Assembly (NCBI GenBank): GCA_002309305.1
Contig: DBWR01000001.1
Coordinates: forward strand, 20,438-50,466
Origin: Treponema sp. UBA1233
Lineage (GTDB): Bacteria > Spirochaetota > Spirochaetia > Treponematales > Treponemataceae
Length of the DNA stretch: 30,029 nt
Direction of reading: 5' to 3'
Shown here: positions 14,685 to 21,671 of the stretch, piece after piece
Layout: each line of letters opens with the position of its first letter
Position numbering within the stretch: position 1 is the stretch's first letter
Position numbers and translations under genes: made by a program
The notes under the pieces: model-generated
Seen by the model: the letters and a program-made list of their open reading frames with translations, nothing else
What the model was told of the DNA's origin: nothing
Database searches by the model: none

Positions 14685-15710
14685 CTAGATATGGCTTTGA
14701 TATTCCGTGGGGAAAATGCCGTTCTTGAGTATGATTGAATGGAGCATAAGCACAAGCCTGGTTTCCTCAAGTCCGTTTCCGTTTTCCCTGACCGCCATAT
14801 CGCTTGAAGAAAGTAGGGCAAGTACGGAAGCAGTTGCTCCTGATGTCCATATTCGTGATGCGGCCTGATATTTTTCCTGGTTCTTCTTGGAGAATCCTGC
14901 TGCCTTGAGCTGGGAGTCGTTGGGATTTGCTCCCTTTTCGTGCATGACGTGCCATGTCCTCAGCATTCTGAAACAGTAGCTTAGTCCTGCGACAAGATTT
15001 GCCGTAATTCCGTCTCCTGAGGACATCCTTATCTTCTGTAAAATTCCGAGAGAGGATTCAAGACGCTGAACCGGAGACTTTGTTACGTCAGCCATTGCGT
15101 CAAAAAGGGTAAATGCATTTTCCTCCCTGTTGTGCGAAAGGATTTTGTCCACATCCTGAGACGTGATTGTGTGTCCCTTTTCAAAACAGTAGAAGAAGCG
15201 TCCGCATTCAGCTTTAAGCGCCTCGGTATTGTTTTCCACCATCTCCAGAATCTGGTCTATTGCGTCGTCGCTTATTGCAAATCCGTTTTTCCTGAAGAAT
15301 CCCTGAAGCCACTGGGTCTTGCGGTTTTCAAACATTTCCCAGAAAATCTTCTTATGGTTGGATGAAACTGCACTTTCTATCTTGCGCTCTATGCTGTTTT
15401 CGTCGGAAGTCAAAATGAGCGTGTTTGGACTGTCTTTTGCTCCACCGTTTATCCACGACAGCAGTGAGTCGATGTCTGCCTTATTCTTGATTTGTTCTGC
15501 ATTGCGCACCGTTATGAAAAGAGCCTGGTCAAAAAGCGACACGTTCTGAAGCTGTGATACAATGTCCTGAATCCGTTCGTCTCCGGCGTAATAGGTGTAT
15601 TCGTCAAGACTCCCATTCTTTTTTTGTGCGGCGGCCTTTATATTTTCTATGGCCTCTTTTTTTTCACCAAGTTCTGGACCGGTAAAGAGGTATACTTCAG
15701 CATCATTCAT
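14685..15710 (-). CDS. holA: DNA polymerase III delta subunit
   Basis: 341 residues, normal for HolA. It starts with VYLFTGPELGEKKEAI, the altered P-loop of the delta subunit, continues with a QLQNVSLFDQALFITVRNAEQIKN segment (clamp-opening region) and a helical C-terminal collar domain. Delta opens the beta clamp in the clamp-loader complex during replication. The start codon lies inside the last codons of lexA (8 bp overlap), so it is translationally coupled to lexA and is the last gene of the hprK-ptsH-lexA-holA run. Confidence 0.88.
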   Translation of the reverse strand: MNDAEVYLFTGPELGEKKEAIENIKAAAQKKNGSLDEYTYYAGDERIQDIVSQLQNVSLFDQALFITVRNAEQIKNKADIDSLLSWINGGAKDSPNTLILTSDENSIERKIESAVSSNHKKIFWEMFENRKTQWLQGFFRKNGFAISDDAIDQILEMVENNTEALKAECGRFFYCFEKGHTITSQDVDKILSHNREENAFTLFDAMADVTKSPVQRLESSLGILQKIRMSSGDGITANLVAGLSYCFRMLRTWHVMHEKGANPNDSQLKAAGFSKKNQEKYQAASRIWTSGATASVLALLSSSDMAVRENGNGLEETRLVLMLHSIILKNGIFPTEYQSHI

Positions 15711-16323
15711 TCGACATTCTGCGGTATATTCCGCTTACTGTGCCGAGGATGCGCACTTCCTGATAATAGCTGGGCTGGATTTGAGCATTCTCTGATTTAA
15801 GGCATATTCGGTTTGCTTCCCTGTATATGCGCCTGATTGTAATCTGATCATCAAGGGCAACGACAATAATCTGTCCGTTGTCTGCATTGTCCTTTATTTC
15901 AGCAAAAACATGATCCCCCGGGCGGATGTCCGCGTCAATCATGCTGTTGTCTGATATCTGAAACATGAAGTATTTTTTGCCGTTGTCTACAAACGGGTAT
16001 GAACAGGTGACTATTGAAATAACATTGTCTTCTGAAAGCGGAGGTTTGCCTGCAGTAAGGGTGTTGATTACAGGAATCTGAACTGCAGTGGCGGCCGCAA
16101 CCTTGGGACGTACATCCTTTAAAACCCTGATGGAACGTGAGCGCTTCTGGCTCTGGGAAAGGTAACCCTTTTTCTGTAATGCCGCAACATGATCCTGAAC
16201 TGCCCTCAATGAAATGCCGAAATGTTCCCCTATTTCACGGACTGTCGGCGGATAAGAGTTGTCTTCCGAGAACTGCGCTATAAAAATCAAGACTTCACGC
16301 TGTCGGTCAGTCAAATTCTTCAT
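15703..16323 (-). CDS. lexA: LexA-like repressor with Arg in place of the catalytic Lys
   Basis: 206 residues. N-terminal winged helix-turn-helix (RQREVLIFIAQF, then PPTVREIGEHFGISLRAVQDHV) and C-terminal S24 peptidase domain. The cleavage bond Ala91-Gly92 is present in TAGKPP, and Ser127 in SDNSM. The partner lysine expected 37 residues after the serine is Arg164 (ITIRRI where the family has TVKRL). In known LexA proteins that lysine activates the serine for RecA-triggered self-cleavage. The gene sits 3 bp after ptsH and overlaps holA. LexA normally represses SOS repair genes; with this change cleavage may be slow or need other conditions. AGAGGAA precedes the ATG. Confidence 0.88.
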   Translation of the reverse strand: MKNLTDRQREVLIFIAQFSEDNSYPPTVREIGEHFGISLRAVQDHVAALQKKGYLSQSQKRSRSIRVLKDVRPKVAAATAVQIPVINTLTAGKPPLSEDNVISIVTCSYPFVDNGKKYFMFQISDNSMIDADIRPGDHVFAEIKDNADNGQIIVVALDDQITIRRIYREANRICLKSENAQIQPSYYQEVRILGTVSGIYRRMSNE

Positions 16324-16326
16324 GGA

Positions 16327-16593
16327 TTATTCCTCTTCAAATTTTGATTCAAAAAGATTGAAAATTGCGTCTGCGGCTTCTGTTTCGTCCGGTCCGTCTG
16401 CCTTGAGCGTAAGGTTTGTGTTGTAGCCTGCAGCCATGGTGATGACACCCATTATAGATTTTGCGTTCACGGTCATGGCATCTTTTTCCAGAATGAGTTC
16501 AGATGCAAAAGTGTTGGCAGTCTGTGCAATAAGCGCTGCAGGACGGGCATGAATTCCGGCCCTATTTCTGACTGTAAGAATCTTTTCTACCAA
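16327..16593 (-). CDS. ptsH: Phosphocarrier protein HPr
   Basis: 88 residues. His15 in RAGIHARPA is the site phosphorylated by enzyme I, and Ser46 in NAKSIMGV is the regulatory site of HPr kinase; both are at their canonical positions. The start is TTG (16593) with AGAGGAAA upstream, since no ATG or GTG fits the known N-terminus. It lies 81 bp after hprK and 3 bp before lexA on the same strand. No enzyme I or sugar permease gene is in the window. In spirochaetes HPr is thought to serve regulation more than sugar transport, which the hprK neighbour supports. Confidence 0.95.
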   Translation of the reverse strand: MVEKILTVRNRAGIHARPAALIAQTANTFASELILEKDAMTVNAKSIMGVITMAAGYNTNLTLKADGPDETEAADAIFNLFESKFEEE

Positions 16594-16674
16594 TTTCGTT
16601 TCCTCTTAATATCGATATTTGAAGACAAGCTGAATGCCATTCAACTTTCTCCATGAACTTTTTTTACAGAATCA

Positions 16675-17664
16675 TTAATATGAATCATCACTTCCGTAAT
16701 AAGCAGCCTGTGCTTCTCCGGATTCAATCCATTTGAGCACGTTCTGGTTGAACTCTCTTGCGGAAAAATATCCCATGGACTTAAGGCGTTCGTTCATGGC
16801 GGCGGCCTCAAGGATGATAGGAAGGTTTCGACCCGGTTTTACAGGAATCTCTATGTAGGGAATCTTAACCCCAAGAAGGTCTGTGGTATGGGTTTCCGTT
16901 CCAATCCTGTCGTAAATCTTGTTCTGGTCCCATGTCTCAAGCTTGACCACCAGCTGAACTTCCTTTTGCTCACGGATGGCGCCTACACCGTAAAGCTGGG
17001 TTACGTTGATTATGCCAAGACCCCTGATTTCCATGTGGTGGCTGATGAGCTTGTTTGCACCCTGACCCATGACCGAGTTACCGTTAACGCAACGTATTTC
17101 AACAGAGTCGTCCGCAACAAGCCTGTGACCCCTCTGAATCAATTCAAGTGCAGTCTCGCTTTTTCCAACTCCAGAGTCTCCGATAAGAAGAATGCCTATA
17201 CCGCTTACTTCCACCAGAACGCCGTGCAATGTCTTTTTCGGGGCAAAGATGTTTGACAGCACGCGCAGCAGCCTTGTAGAAAATTCTGATGACTCAAGGT
17301 CAGACTGAAGGATGGGACATCCAGCCTCTTCTGCCACCCCAAGAAAAGCTTCGTTTGGTGTAAGGCTTCTGGCAAACACACAGCACGGAATGTCGTATGA
17401 GAAAAACTGCTTTATATTGTCCTGCCGGTTTTCTTCCCATAACTTGACCAGATATGCATATTCTCCACGACCAAACAATTGAACCCTGCTGTATGCAAAA
17501 GAGTCGTAAAACCCGGAAAGTGCCAGCCCCGGCCTGTTGATGTCAGGAACAGTAAGCGCCCGTGAAAGCCCCCGTCTGCCCGCAATGCAGCTCAAGTTAA
17601 GAGAATCATGTCCTTTTAGTTTCAGATCAAGTAAATCCAGTACCGTAAACGCCTTATCAGACAT
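16675..17664 (-). CDS. hprK: HPr kinase/phosphorylase
   Basis: 329 residues from ATG 17664. It adds phosphate to Ser46 of HPr and can remove it. Walker A GDSGVGKS at 162-169, the HPrK signature HHMEIRGLGIINV further on, and the N-terminal domain that packs the hexamer. The frame extends to a GTG at 17679, but that codon lies upstream of the predicted transcription start and overlaps the -10 region, and neither start has a Shine-Dalgarno. Family proteins begin close to the FTVLDLL segment, which supports the ATG. Gene order hprK-ptsH is common; lexA and holA next to it is not something I recall as standard outside treponemes. Confidence 0.94.
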   Translation of the reverse strand: MSDKAFTVLDLLDLKLKGHDSLNLSCIAGRRGLSRALTVPDINRPGLALSGFYDSFAYSRVQLFGRGEYAYLVKLWEENRQDNIKQFFSYDIPCCVFARSLTPNEAFLGVAEEAGCPILQSDLESSEFSTRLLRVLSNIFAPKKTLHGVLVEVSGIGILLIGDSGVGKSETALELIQRGHRLVADDSVEIRCVNGNSVMGQGANKLISHHMEIRGLGIINVTQLYGVGAIREQKEVQLVVKLETWDQNKIYDRIGTETHTTDLLGVKIPYIEIPVKPGRNLPIILEAAAMNERLKSMGYFSAREFNQNVLKWIESGEAQAAYYGSDDSY

Positions 17665-17670
17665 ATGTTT

Positions 17671-17699
17671 AGTATACACATAAATGGAATAAATTTCAA
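17671..17699 (-). promoter_or_regulatory. hprK promoter, predicted leaderless start
   Basis: Minus strand TTGAAA (17694-17699), 17-base spacer, TATACT (17671-17676), then only six bases to the ATG at 17664. Transcription should begin at or within a base of the start codon. Confidence 0.7.
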
Positions 17700-17713
17700 G
17701 TAAACTGGATAAG

Positions 17714-17748
17714 GAATTAAGAATGCAGAATTAAGAATTAAGAATTAC
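17714..17748. repeat. Heptamer tandem array 2 at the 3' end of the FAD gene
   Basis: Five 7-mers in phase (GAATTAA, GAATGCA, GAATTAA, GAATTAA, GAATTAC). Read on the minus strand, the array encodes the last residues (NS) and the TAA stop of the FAD-dependent protein. Confidence 0.8.
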
Positions 17749-19354
17749 AAATCTTTTCTGCCACCTTTATTCCATCTAGGGCAGAGCTGACGATGCCGCC
17801 TGAGTATCCGGAGCCTTCTCCTGCGGGGTAGAGGTTTGAGATGGCGGTGCATTCAAGCTTTTCCTTGTCGCGTAGGATTCTGACCGGAGTGCTTGTGCGG
17901 GTTTCTATTGCAATCATCAGCGCATCATTACGGATGTAGCCCTTCATCTTGCCGTCGATTTCCCTGAATGCCCCTTTAAGCCTGTCGGATATATGATGGG
18001 GAAGCCAGTCATTCAAGTTGGAGGAAACAAGTCCCGGCGTGTAGCTTGATTTTGGAAGGTCTGCGCTTTTTTTGCCTTCAAGAAAATCTGTGAGCCTTTG
18101 TGCTGGTGCCTTTTGGCCGTCTCCGTTTTGTGAGGCAAGTTTTTCAAGATGTTTTCTCCACAAGAGGCCTGCAAGGGATGGACATTTGAATTTTTCTTCA
18201 GCTTCTTTTACGTATTCATCTGGAACATCTTCCGGTCTGGTTTCGACCACTATGGCCGCATTGCTCCATGCACTGTTGCGTTTTGCGGCGGACATTCCGT
18301 TGACGACAATTTCATCAGGTGCAGATGCGCTTGGAACCACAAATCCTCCGGGACACATGCAGAAACTGTAGACACCGCGTCCGTCCTGCTGTGTCGTGAC
18401 CCTGTATTCCGCTGCCCCAAGTTTTTCCGCCGCATTCTTGTCGTGGTACTGGATTGAATCTATCACTTCCCGGGGATGTTCAACCCTAACTCCAACTGCT
18501 ATGGTCTTTGCCTCAAGGGCCTGTGGAGCCGCATCCGCAATCATCGTGTAAATGTCGTATGCCGAATGTCCCGTCGCAAGAATCACCTTGTCGCCGTATA
18601 GTTCAGCTGTTTCTTCTGTTAAAGTGTTTTGAATCTTTATTCCTCGGACTGTTTTTCTGGAACCATTTTCATCCGTTATCAGTTCCGTGCATTTTGTGTC
18701 GAATAAAACTTCCCCGCCTTTTTCCCTGATCAGGCCACACATTTTGTTTATGATGGAAGGAAGCCTGTCCGTTCCGATGTGAGGGTGTGCGTCCGTGAGT
18801 ATTTTTTCATCCGCCCCAAAGTAAGCGAAAAGCTGAAGTACTGAACCAATGTCGCCCCTTTTATTGCTTCGGGTATAGAGCTTTCCGTCGCTGAAAGTGC
18901 CGGCCCCACCTTCACCAAAGCAGTAGTTTGAATTTTCATCCACGTTTCCCTTGGTGCTTATGCATGCGATGTCACGCTTCCTTTTAGAAGTTGAAGACCC
19001 CCTTTCCACAATGACCGGTTTGATTCCATGTTCAAGAAGCTTTAACGCCGCAAAAAGACCCGCAGGACCAGAGCCGACAATGATTACAATTTTGTCTCCG
19101 GATGCCTGTTTCCATTCTGGGATTTTCCCCATCGGTGAATCAGGTTTTTGGCCGACGTATGCCTTGTATTTCAAAAAGATTTTTACCCTGCCGTGCCGTG
19201 CATCAACAGAGCGCTTGACAAAAACAAATGAAGTCTCTTCTTTTGGAGGAAGGGGAGAGGCATGTTTCCTAAGTTCATCAAAAAGCCGCCTGTTTATAAG
19301 GGATGTGTTCTTTTCATCCTCCGGCGCCACAGAAATGCTCAGGTCGTAAATCAT
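17738..19354 (-). CDS. FAD-dependent oxidoreductase-like protein
   Basis: 538 residues. After an N-terminal domain of about 85 residues comes a Rossmann FAD/NAD-binding start, IVIIVGSGPAGLFAALKLLE, with the dinucleotide glycines, then GEGGAGTFSDGKLYTR, a second GXG-like ILATGHSAYDI, and near the C-terminus YPAGEGSGYSGGI, which contacts FAD. This matches the widespread family of about 530-residue FAD-binding proteins whose physiological reaction is not established. Single gene with its own promoter, divergent from the transaldolase-like gene. The C-terminal NS and stop codon come from heptamer array 2. Confidence 0.85.
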   Translation of the reverse strand: MIYDLSISVAPEDEKNTSLINRRLFDELRKHASPLPPKEETSFVFVKRSVDARHGRVKIFLKYKAYVGQKPDSPMGKIPEWKQASGDKIVIIVGSGPAGLFAALKLLEHGIKPVIVERGSSTSKRKRDIACISTKGNVDENSNYCFGEGGAGTFSDGKLYTRSNKRGDIGSVLQLFAYFGADEKILTDAHPHIGTDRLPSIINKMCGLIREKGGEVLFDTKCTELITDENGSRKTVRGIKIQNTLTEETAELYGDKVILATGHSAYDIYTMIADAAPQALEAKTIAVGVRVEHPREVIDSIQYHDKNAAEKLGAAEYRVTTQQDGRGVYSFCMCPGGFVVPSASAPDEIVVNGMSAAKRNSAWSNAAIVVETRPEDVPDEYVKEAEEKFKCPSLAGLLWRKHLEKLASQNGDGQKAPAQRLTDFLEGKKSADLPKSSYTPGLVSSNLNDWLPHHISDRLKGAFREIDGKMKGYIRNDALMIAIETRTSTPVRILRDKEKLECTAISNLYPAGEGSGYSGGIVSSALDGIKVAEKICNS

Positions 19355-19375
19355 TCTTTTAATTTCCTTTTTACA

Positions 19376-19404
19376 AGCATAGCCCAGAATTCAATTTCCG
19401 ACAA
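19376..19404 (-). promoter_or_regulatory. Candidate promoter of the FAD gene
   Basis: Minus strand TTGTCG (19399-19404), 17-base spacer, TATGCT (19376-19381); leader of about 15 bases containing AAAAGGAAA. Confidence 0.45.
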
Positions 19405-19447
19405 GTCTTTCGGTTGTTTTTCTACTTTCAGTTTTCCCTACAACTCA

Positions 19448-19476
19448 TAGACAACTTATCGAAAAGAGTGTAAAAT
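19448..19476 (+). promoter_or_regulatory. Promoter of the transaldolase-family gene
   Basis: TAGACA (19448-19453), 17-base spacer, TAAAAT (19471-19476). Start near 19483, with GAGGTG at 19502-19507 before ATG 19512. Confidence 0.65.
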
Positions 19477-19511
19477 GGGTGTACAAATTCATTAAATATT
19501 CGAGGTGTATG

Positions 19512-20231
19512 ATGACTTTTAAACAGTTAAGGGTTGCCGTTTATGCTGACGGTGCAGACAAGGACGCAATGATTGCGGAATACAAGAAGGGCTATGTTAC
19601 TGGTTTTACAACAAACCCAAGCCTTATGAAGAAAGCCGGTGTAACTGACTACGTAAGCTTTGCAAAGGACGTTGTCGCCGCCATCCCGGATCTTCCGCTC
19701 AGTTTCGAAGTGTTCGGTGATGATTTTGAGACGATGGAAAAGGAAGCAAAGATTATCAGCGCATTGGGAAAGAATGTCTTTGTAAAAATCCCGATCATGC
19801 TTACAGACGGAACTTCAACAGCTCCCCTCATCAAAAAGCTTTCTGAACAGGGAATCCAGCTGAACGTAACCGCCATCTTTACAATCGGTCAGGTACGCGC
19901 CGCAGTCAACGCATTCAAGGCAGGTACAAAGAACATCGTTTCCGTATTCGCAGGCCGCCTCGCAGACTCAGGCATTGATCCAATCCCAGTAATGCAGAAG
20001 ACAGCAAAAATCTGCCGCTCAAAGCCGGGAACACTCAGCCTGTGGGCATCAACCCGTGAGCTTTACAACATCGTGGAAGCAGACCGCTGCAAGTGCGACA
20101 TCATCACAGTTCCAAATGCAGTGCTCGCAAAGATTCCTGGAATGGGAAAGAGTCCGATGGAAGGCTCAAAGGATACAGTACTTACATTTGCAAAGGACAT
20201 CAAGGATTTGGGCTTCAGCATCCTGAAGTAA
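19512..20231 (+). CDS. Transaldolase / fructose-6-phosphate aldolase family protein
   Basis: 239 residues, the short TalC/FSA type. TIM-barrel aldolase with FTTNPSLMKK near the N-terminus, the Schiff-base lysine in NVFVKIPIM, and SVFAGRLADSGIDP. The residue corresponding to the FSA active-site Tyr appears to be Phe, which favours transaldolase over aldolase chemistry; this is an alignment by eye. It transfers dihydroxyacetone units in the pentose phosphate pathway and would fit with the arabinose genes at the left end. Codon use is strongly biased to C-ending codons compared with neighbours, suggesting high expression. The frame opens at GTG 19479, but the ribosome site selects ATG 19512. A strong terminator follows. 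Confidence 0.88.
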   Translation: MTFKQLRVAVYADGADKDAMIAEYKKGYVTGFTTNPSLMKKAGVTDYVSFAKDVVAAIPDLPLSFEVFGDDFETMEKEAKIISALGKNVFVKIPIMLTDGTSTAPLIKKLSEQGIQLNVTAIFTIGQVRAAVNAFKAGTKNIVSVFAGRLADSGIDPIPVMQKTAKICRSKPGTLSLWASTRELYNIVEADRCKCDIITVPNAVLAKIPGMGKSPMEGSKDTVLTFAKDIKDLGFSILK

Positions 20232-20257
20232 CGAAATCTTTACAATAATCTTTTGTA

Positions 20258-20297
20258 ATCGGGTTTTGCATCAAACGGTGTGGAACCCGATTTTTTT
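20258..20297 (+). terminator. Rho-independent terminator after the transaldolase gene
   Basis: ATCGGGTT (20258-20265) pairs with AACCCGAT (20284-20291), followed by seven T (20291-20297). Confidence 0.9.
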
Positions 20298-20319
20298 GGA
20301 TTAATTGTCTTTTTTTATG

Positions 20320-20393
20320 TTGTCACGCGGATTCGATTTTGCTACGCAAAATCTTTAAATGTAGGTAGGCTGATTGGCGTTCTCATCTTGCTG
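20320..20393 (+). repeat. Dispersed repeat R, copy 1
   Basis: Begins TTGTCACGCGGATTC and contains a perfect hairpin GATTTTGC-TAC-GCAAAATC. The first 41 bases are identical to copy 2 at 21450; the following 33 match in about 25 positions. Same orientation as copy 2, so the two form direct repeats around the Rpn nuclease gene. Confidence 0.9.
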
Positions 20394-20403
20394 GTTGGTA
20401 ATT

Positions 20404-20438
20404 AAAAAAATAAGTTGTCACGGCGAACTGCGTGACAA
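20404..20438 (-). terminator. Terminator of the Rpn nuclease gene, made of repeat ends
   Basis: On the minus strand TTGTCACG and CGTGACAA (20431-20438 and 20415-20422) form an 8-bp stem with an 8-base loop, followed by a run of seven T (20404-20410). The arms match the TTGTCACGC end of the dispersed repeat R. Confidence 0.75.
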
Positions 20439-20443
20439 TCTTA

Positions 20444-21295
20444 TTATGAATTAACCAAAGAGATGTCTTTTGTCAGTCCCCGAACTTCTTCTTCGGACAT
20501 GCTGAGGGATTTTGCAATAAGTTCGATGGATGCTCCATTGGCAAAAAAAGCTCTGGCAGCATCCTCGGCTTTTTGTTGAGTACCCAGTTCGATGCCTTCC
20601 TGTCTTGCCCTTTTGGTTATGTCCCTGTCATGTAAATTCATAGCTAAGAAATCACTCCTGAATTTTTCGCTTTCCTTGAGTTTCTTGACAATCTTGGAAA
20701 GACGGTTGGAAAAATCATCCTTACCACACTCATTCGTGTAGATGAAACGGAGAAGAGCCCGTACACGTTCATCCTTTACCTTTTCGTATACACTTGCATT
20801 ATAAAACACTTTAAGGGTTTTGTCATTAAGATTTACCCTTAAATCCTCTTCACACTTATTTCTGAAGGTGTAGCAGGGTAATCCATATCCGTGGCCGTTT
20901 TCGTTCCTGAACGGGTCGTGCTTGCAGATGAACAGGATGTAGCAGTCCTTGAGTTCCGAATAATCCTGACCCTTCATGAGGCTGTCGATGTCCACCATGC
21001 TGTTGTAGTAGCGGGTACGTTTCCCAGGTTCTTCCAGTGGGTAGGACTGCATTTCAACGTCTATGATTTTATCGCTATCCCTGAGGTAAACATCCAGCCT
21101 TACTCCCTTGGTTGTATAGAATGGCGCGATTGTCTTTTCCAGTTCCGGGTATTCCACGTGGTCAACCTTGATGTGCAAAAGACGCTCAACCAGTTCCGCC
21201 GAGATTTCAGGGTCCCGCAATACCGCCTGAAACATTCCGTCGTCGGTAAAGGTCAGACTGTCAATCTTTTTCTGAAGATCCTCATACTTTTCCAT
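20444..21295 (-). CDS. Rpn family PD-(D/E)XK nuclease / putative transposase
   Basis: 283 residues, the usual length of these transposase-like nucleases. The catalytic pattern is visible: FTDDGMFQAVL near the N-terminus, Asp in GVRLDVY, and the E-x-Q variant in IIDVEMQSYP. Then come the conserved TRYYNS and CYILFICKHDPF strands, and a helical C-terminus with the EGIELGTQQKAED segment. Proteins of this family promote RecA-independent recombination and occur in many copies in treponemes; they are not complete transposons. The gene has a strong ribosome site (AAAAGGAG), a structured leader, a repeat-derived terminator, and dispersed repeats in direct orientation on each side. Confidence 0.9.
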   Translation of the reverse strand: MEKYEDLQKKIDSLTFTDDGMFQAVLRDPEISAELVERLLHIKVDHVEYPELEKTIAPFYTTKGVRLDVYLRDSDKIIDVEMQSYPLEEPGKRTRYYNSMVDIDSLMKGQDYSELKDCYILFICKHDPFRNENGHGYGLPCYTFRNKCEEDLRVNLNDKTLKVFYNASVYEKVKDERVRALLRFIYTNECGKDDFSNRLSKIVKKLKESEKFRSDFLAMNLHDRDITKRARQEGIELGTQQKAEDAARAFFANGASIELIAKSLSMSEEEVRGLTKDISLVNS

Positions 21296-21321
21296 AATAA
21301 AACTCCTTTTAATAATGGTTT

Positions 21322-21377
21322 AGGGCTAGTTGGTAACTAGACGATGGAATGATAGTTTTCACCTTCCAACTCGCCCT
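21322..21377 (-). promoter_or_regulatory. Leader with two mutually exclusive hairpins upstream of the Rpn gene
   Basis: AGGGCTAGTTGG (21322-21333) pairs with CCAACTCGCCCT (21366-21377), 11 of 12 positions. The first arm also lies in a separate perfect hairpin CTAGTT-GGT-AACTAG (21326-21340). The two cannot form together. Located 27 bases upstream of the ATG in the probable 5' leader. Confidence 0.45.
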
Positions 21378-21449
21378 TACTATGTAATTAGCATGAGAAA
21401 ATGCGTTTTTAACAATCTTTGGGAAGAATTTTTGAATTGTTTTTTTGTT

Positions 21450-21523
21450 TTGTCACGCGGATTCGATTTTGCTACGCAAAATCTTTAAATGAGGAATGGC
21501 TGGTTGGTGTTTTCATCTTGCTG
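21450..21523 (+). repeat. Dispersed repeat R, copy 2
   Basis: Second copy of the 41-base core with its internal 8-bp hairpin plus a 33-base diverged extension ending TCATCTTGCTG. Same orientation as copy 1. Confidence 0.9.
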
Positions 21524-21540
21524 TTTATCGGAGAAGGGTT

Positions 21541-21589
21541 TTCTTAATTCCGCATTCCGAATTCTTAATTATGCATTCTTAATTCTTAA
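21541..21589. repeat. Heptamer tandem array 3
   Basis: Seven in-phase 7-mers (TTCTTAA, TTCCGCA, TTCCGAA, TTCTTAA, TTATGCA, TTCTTAA, TTCTTAA). This is the only one of four arrays that does not touch a stop codon; it lies between divergent genes, upstream of the FGE-like gene promoter. Confidence 0.8.
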
Positions 21590-21603
21590 TTACATTACCT
21601 CCC

Positions 21604-21632
21604 TTTACCTGTAACAAGAAATCGCTTATAAT
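21604..21632 (+). promoter_or_regulatory. Promoter of the FGE-like gene
   Basis: TTTACC (21604-21609), 17-base spacer, perfect TATAAT (21627-21632). Leader of about 33 bases with GAGGAGG at 21657-21663. Confidence 0.7.
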
Positions 21633-21671
21633 TGTTTTTTAAGAAAGAATCTCTGTGAGGAGGATTTGTTT

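Noticed and set aside
16327..17664. Complete sugar PTS operon
   Set aside because: Only HPr and HPr kinase are present; no enzyme I, EIIA, EIIB or EIIC gene is in the window.
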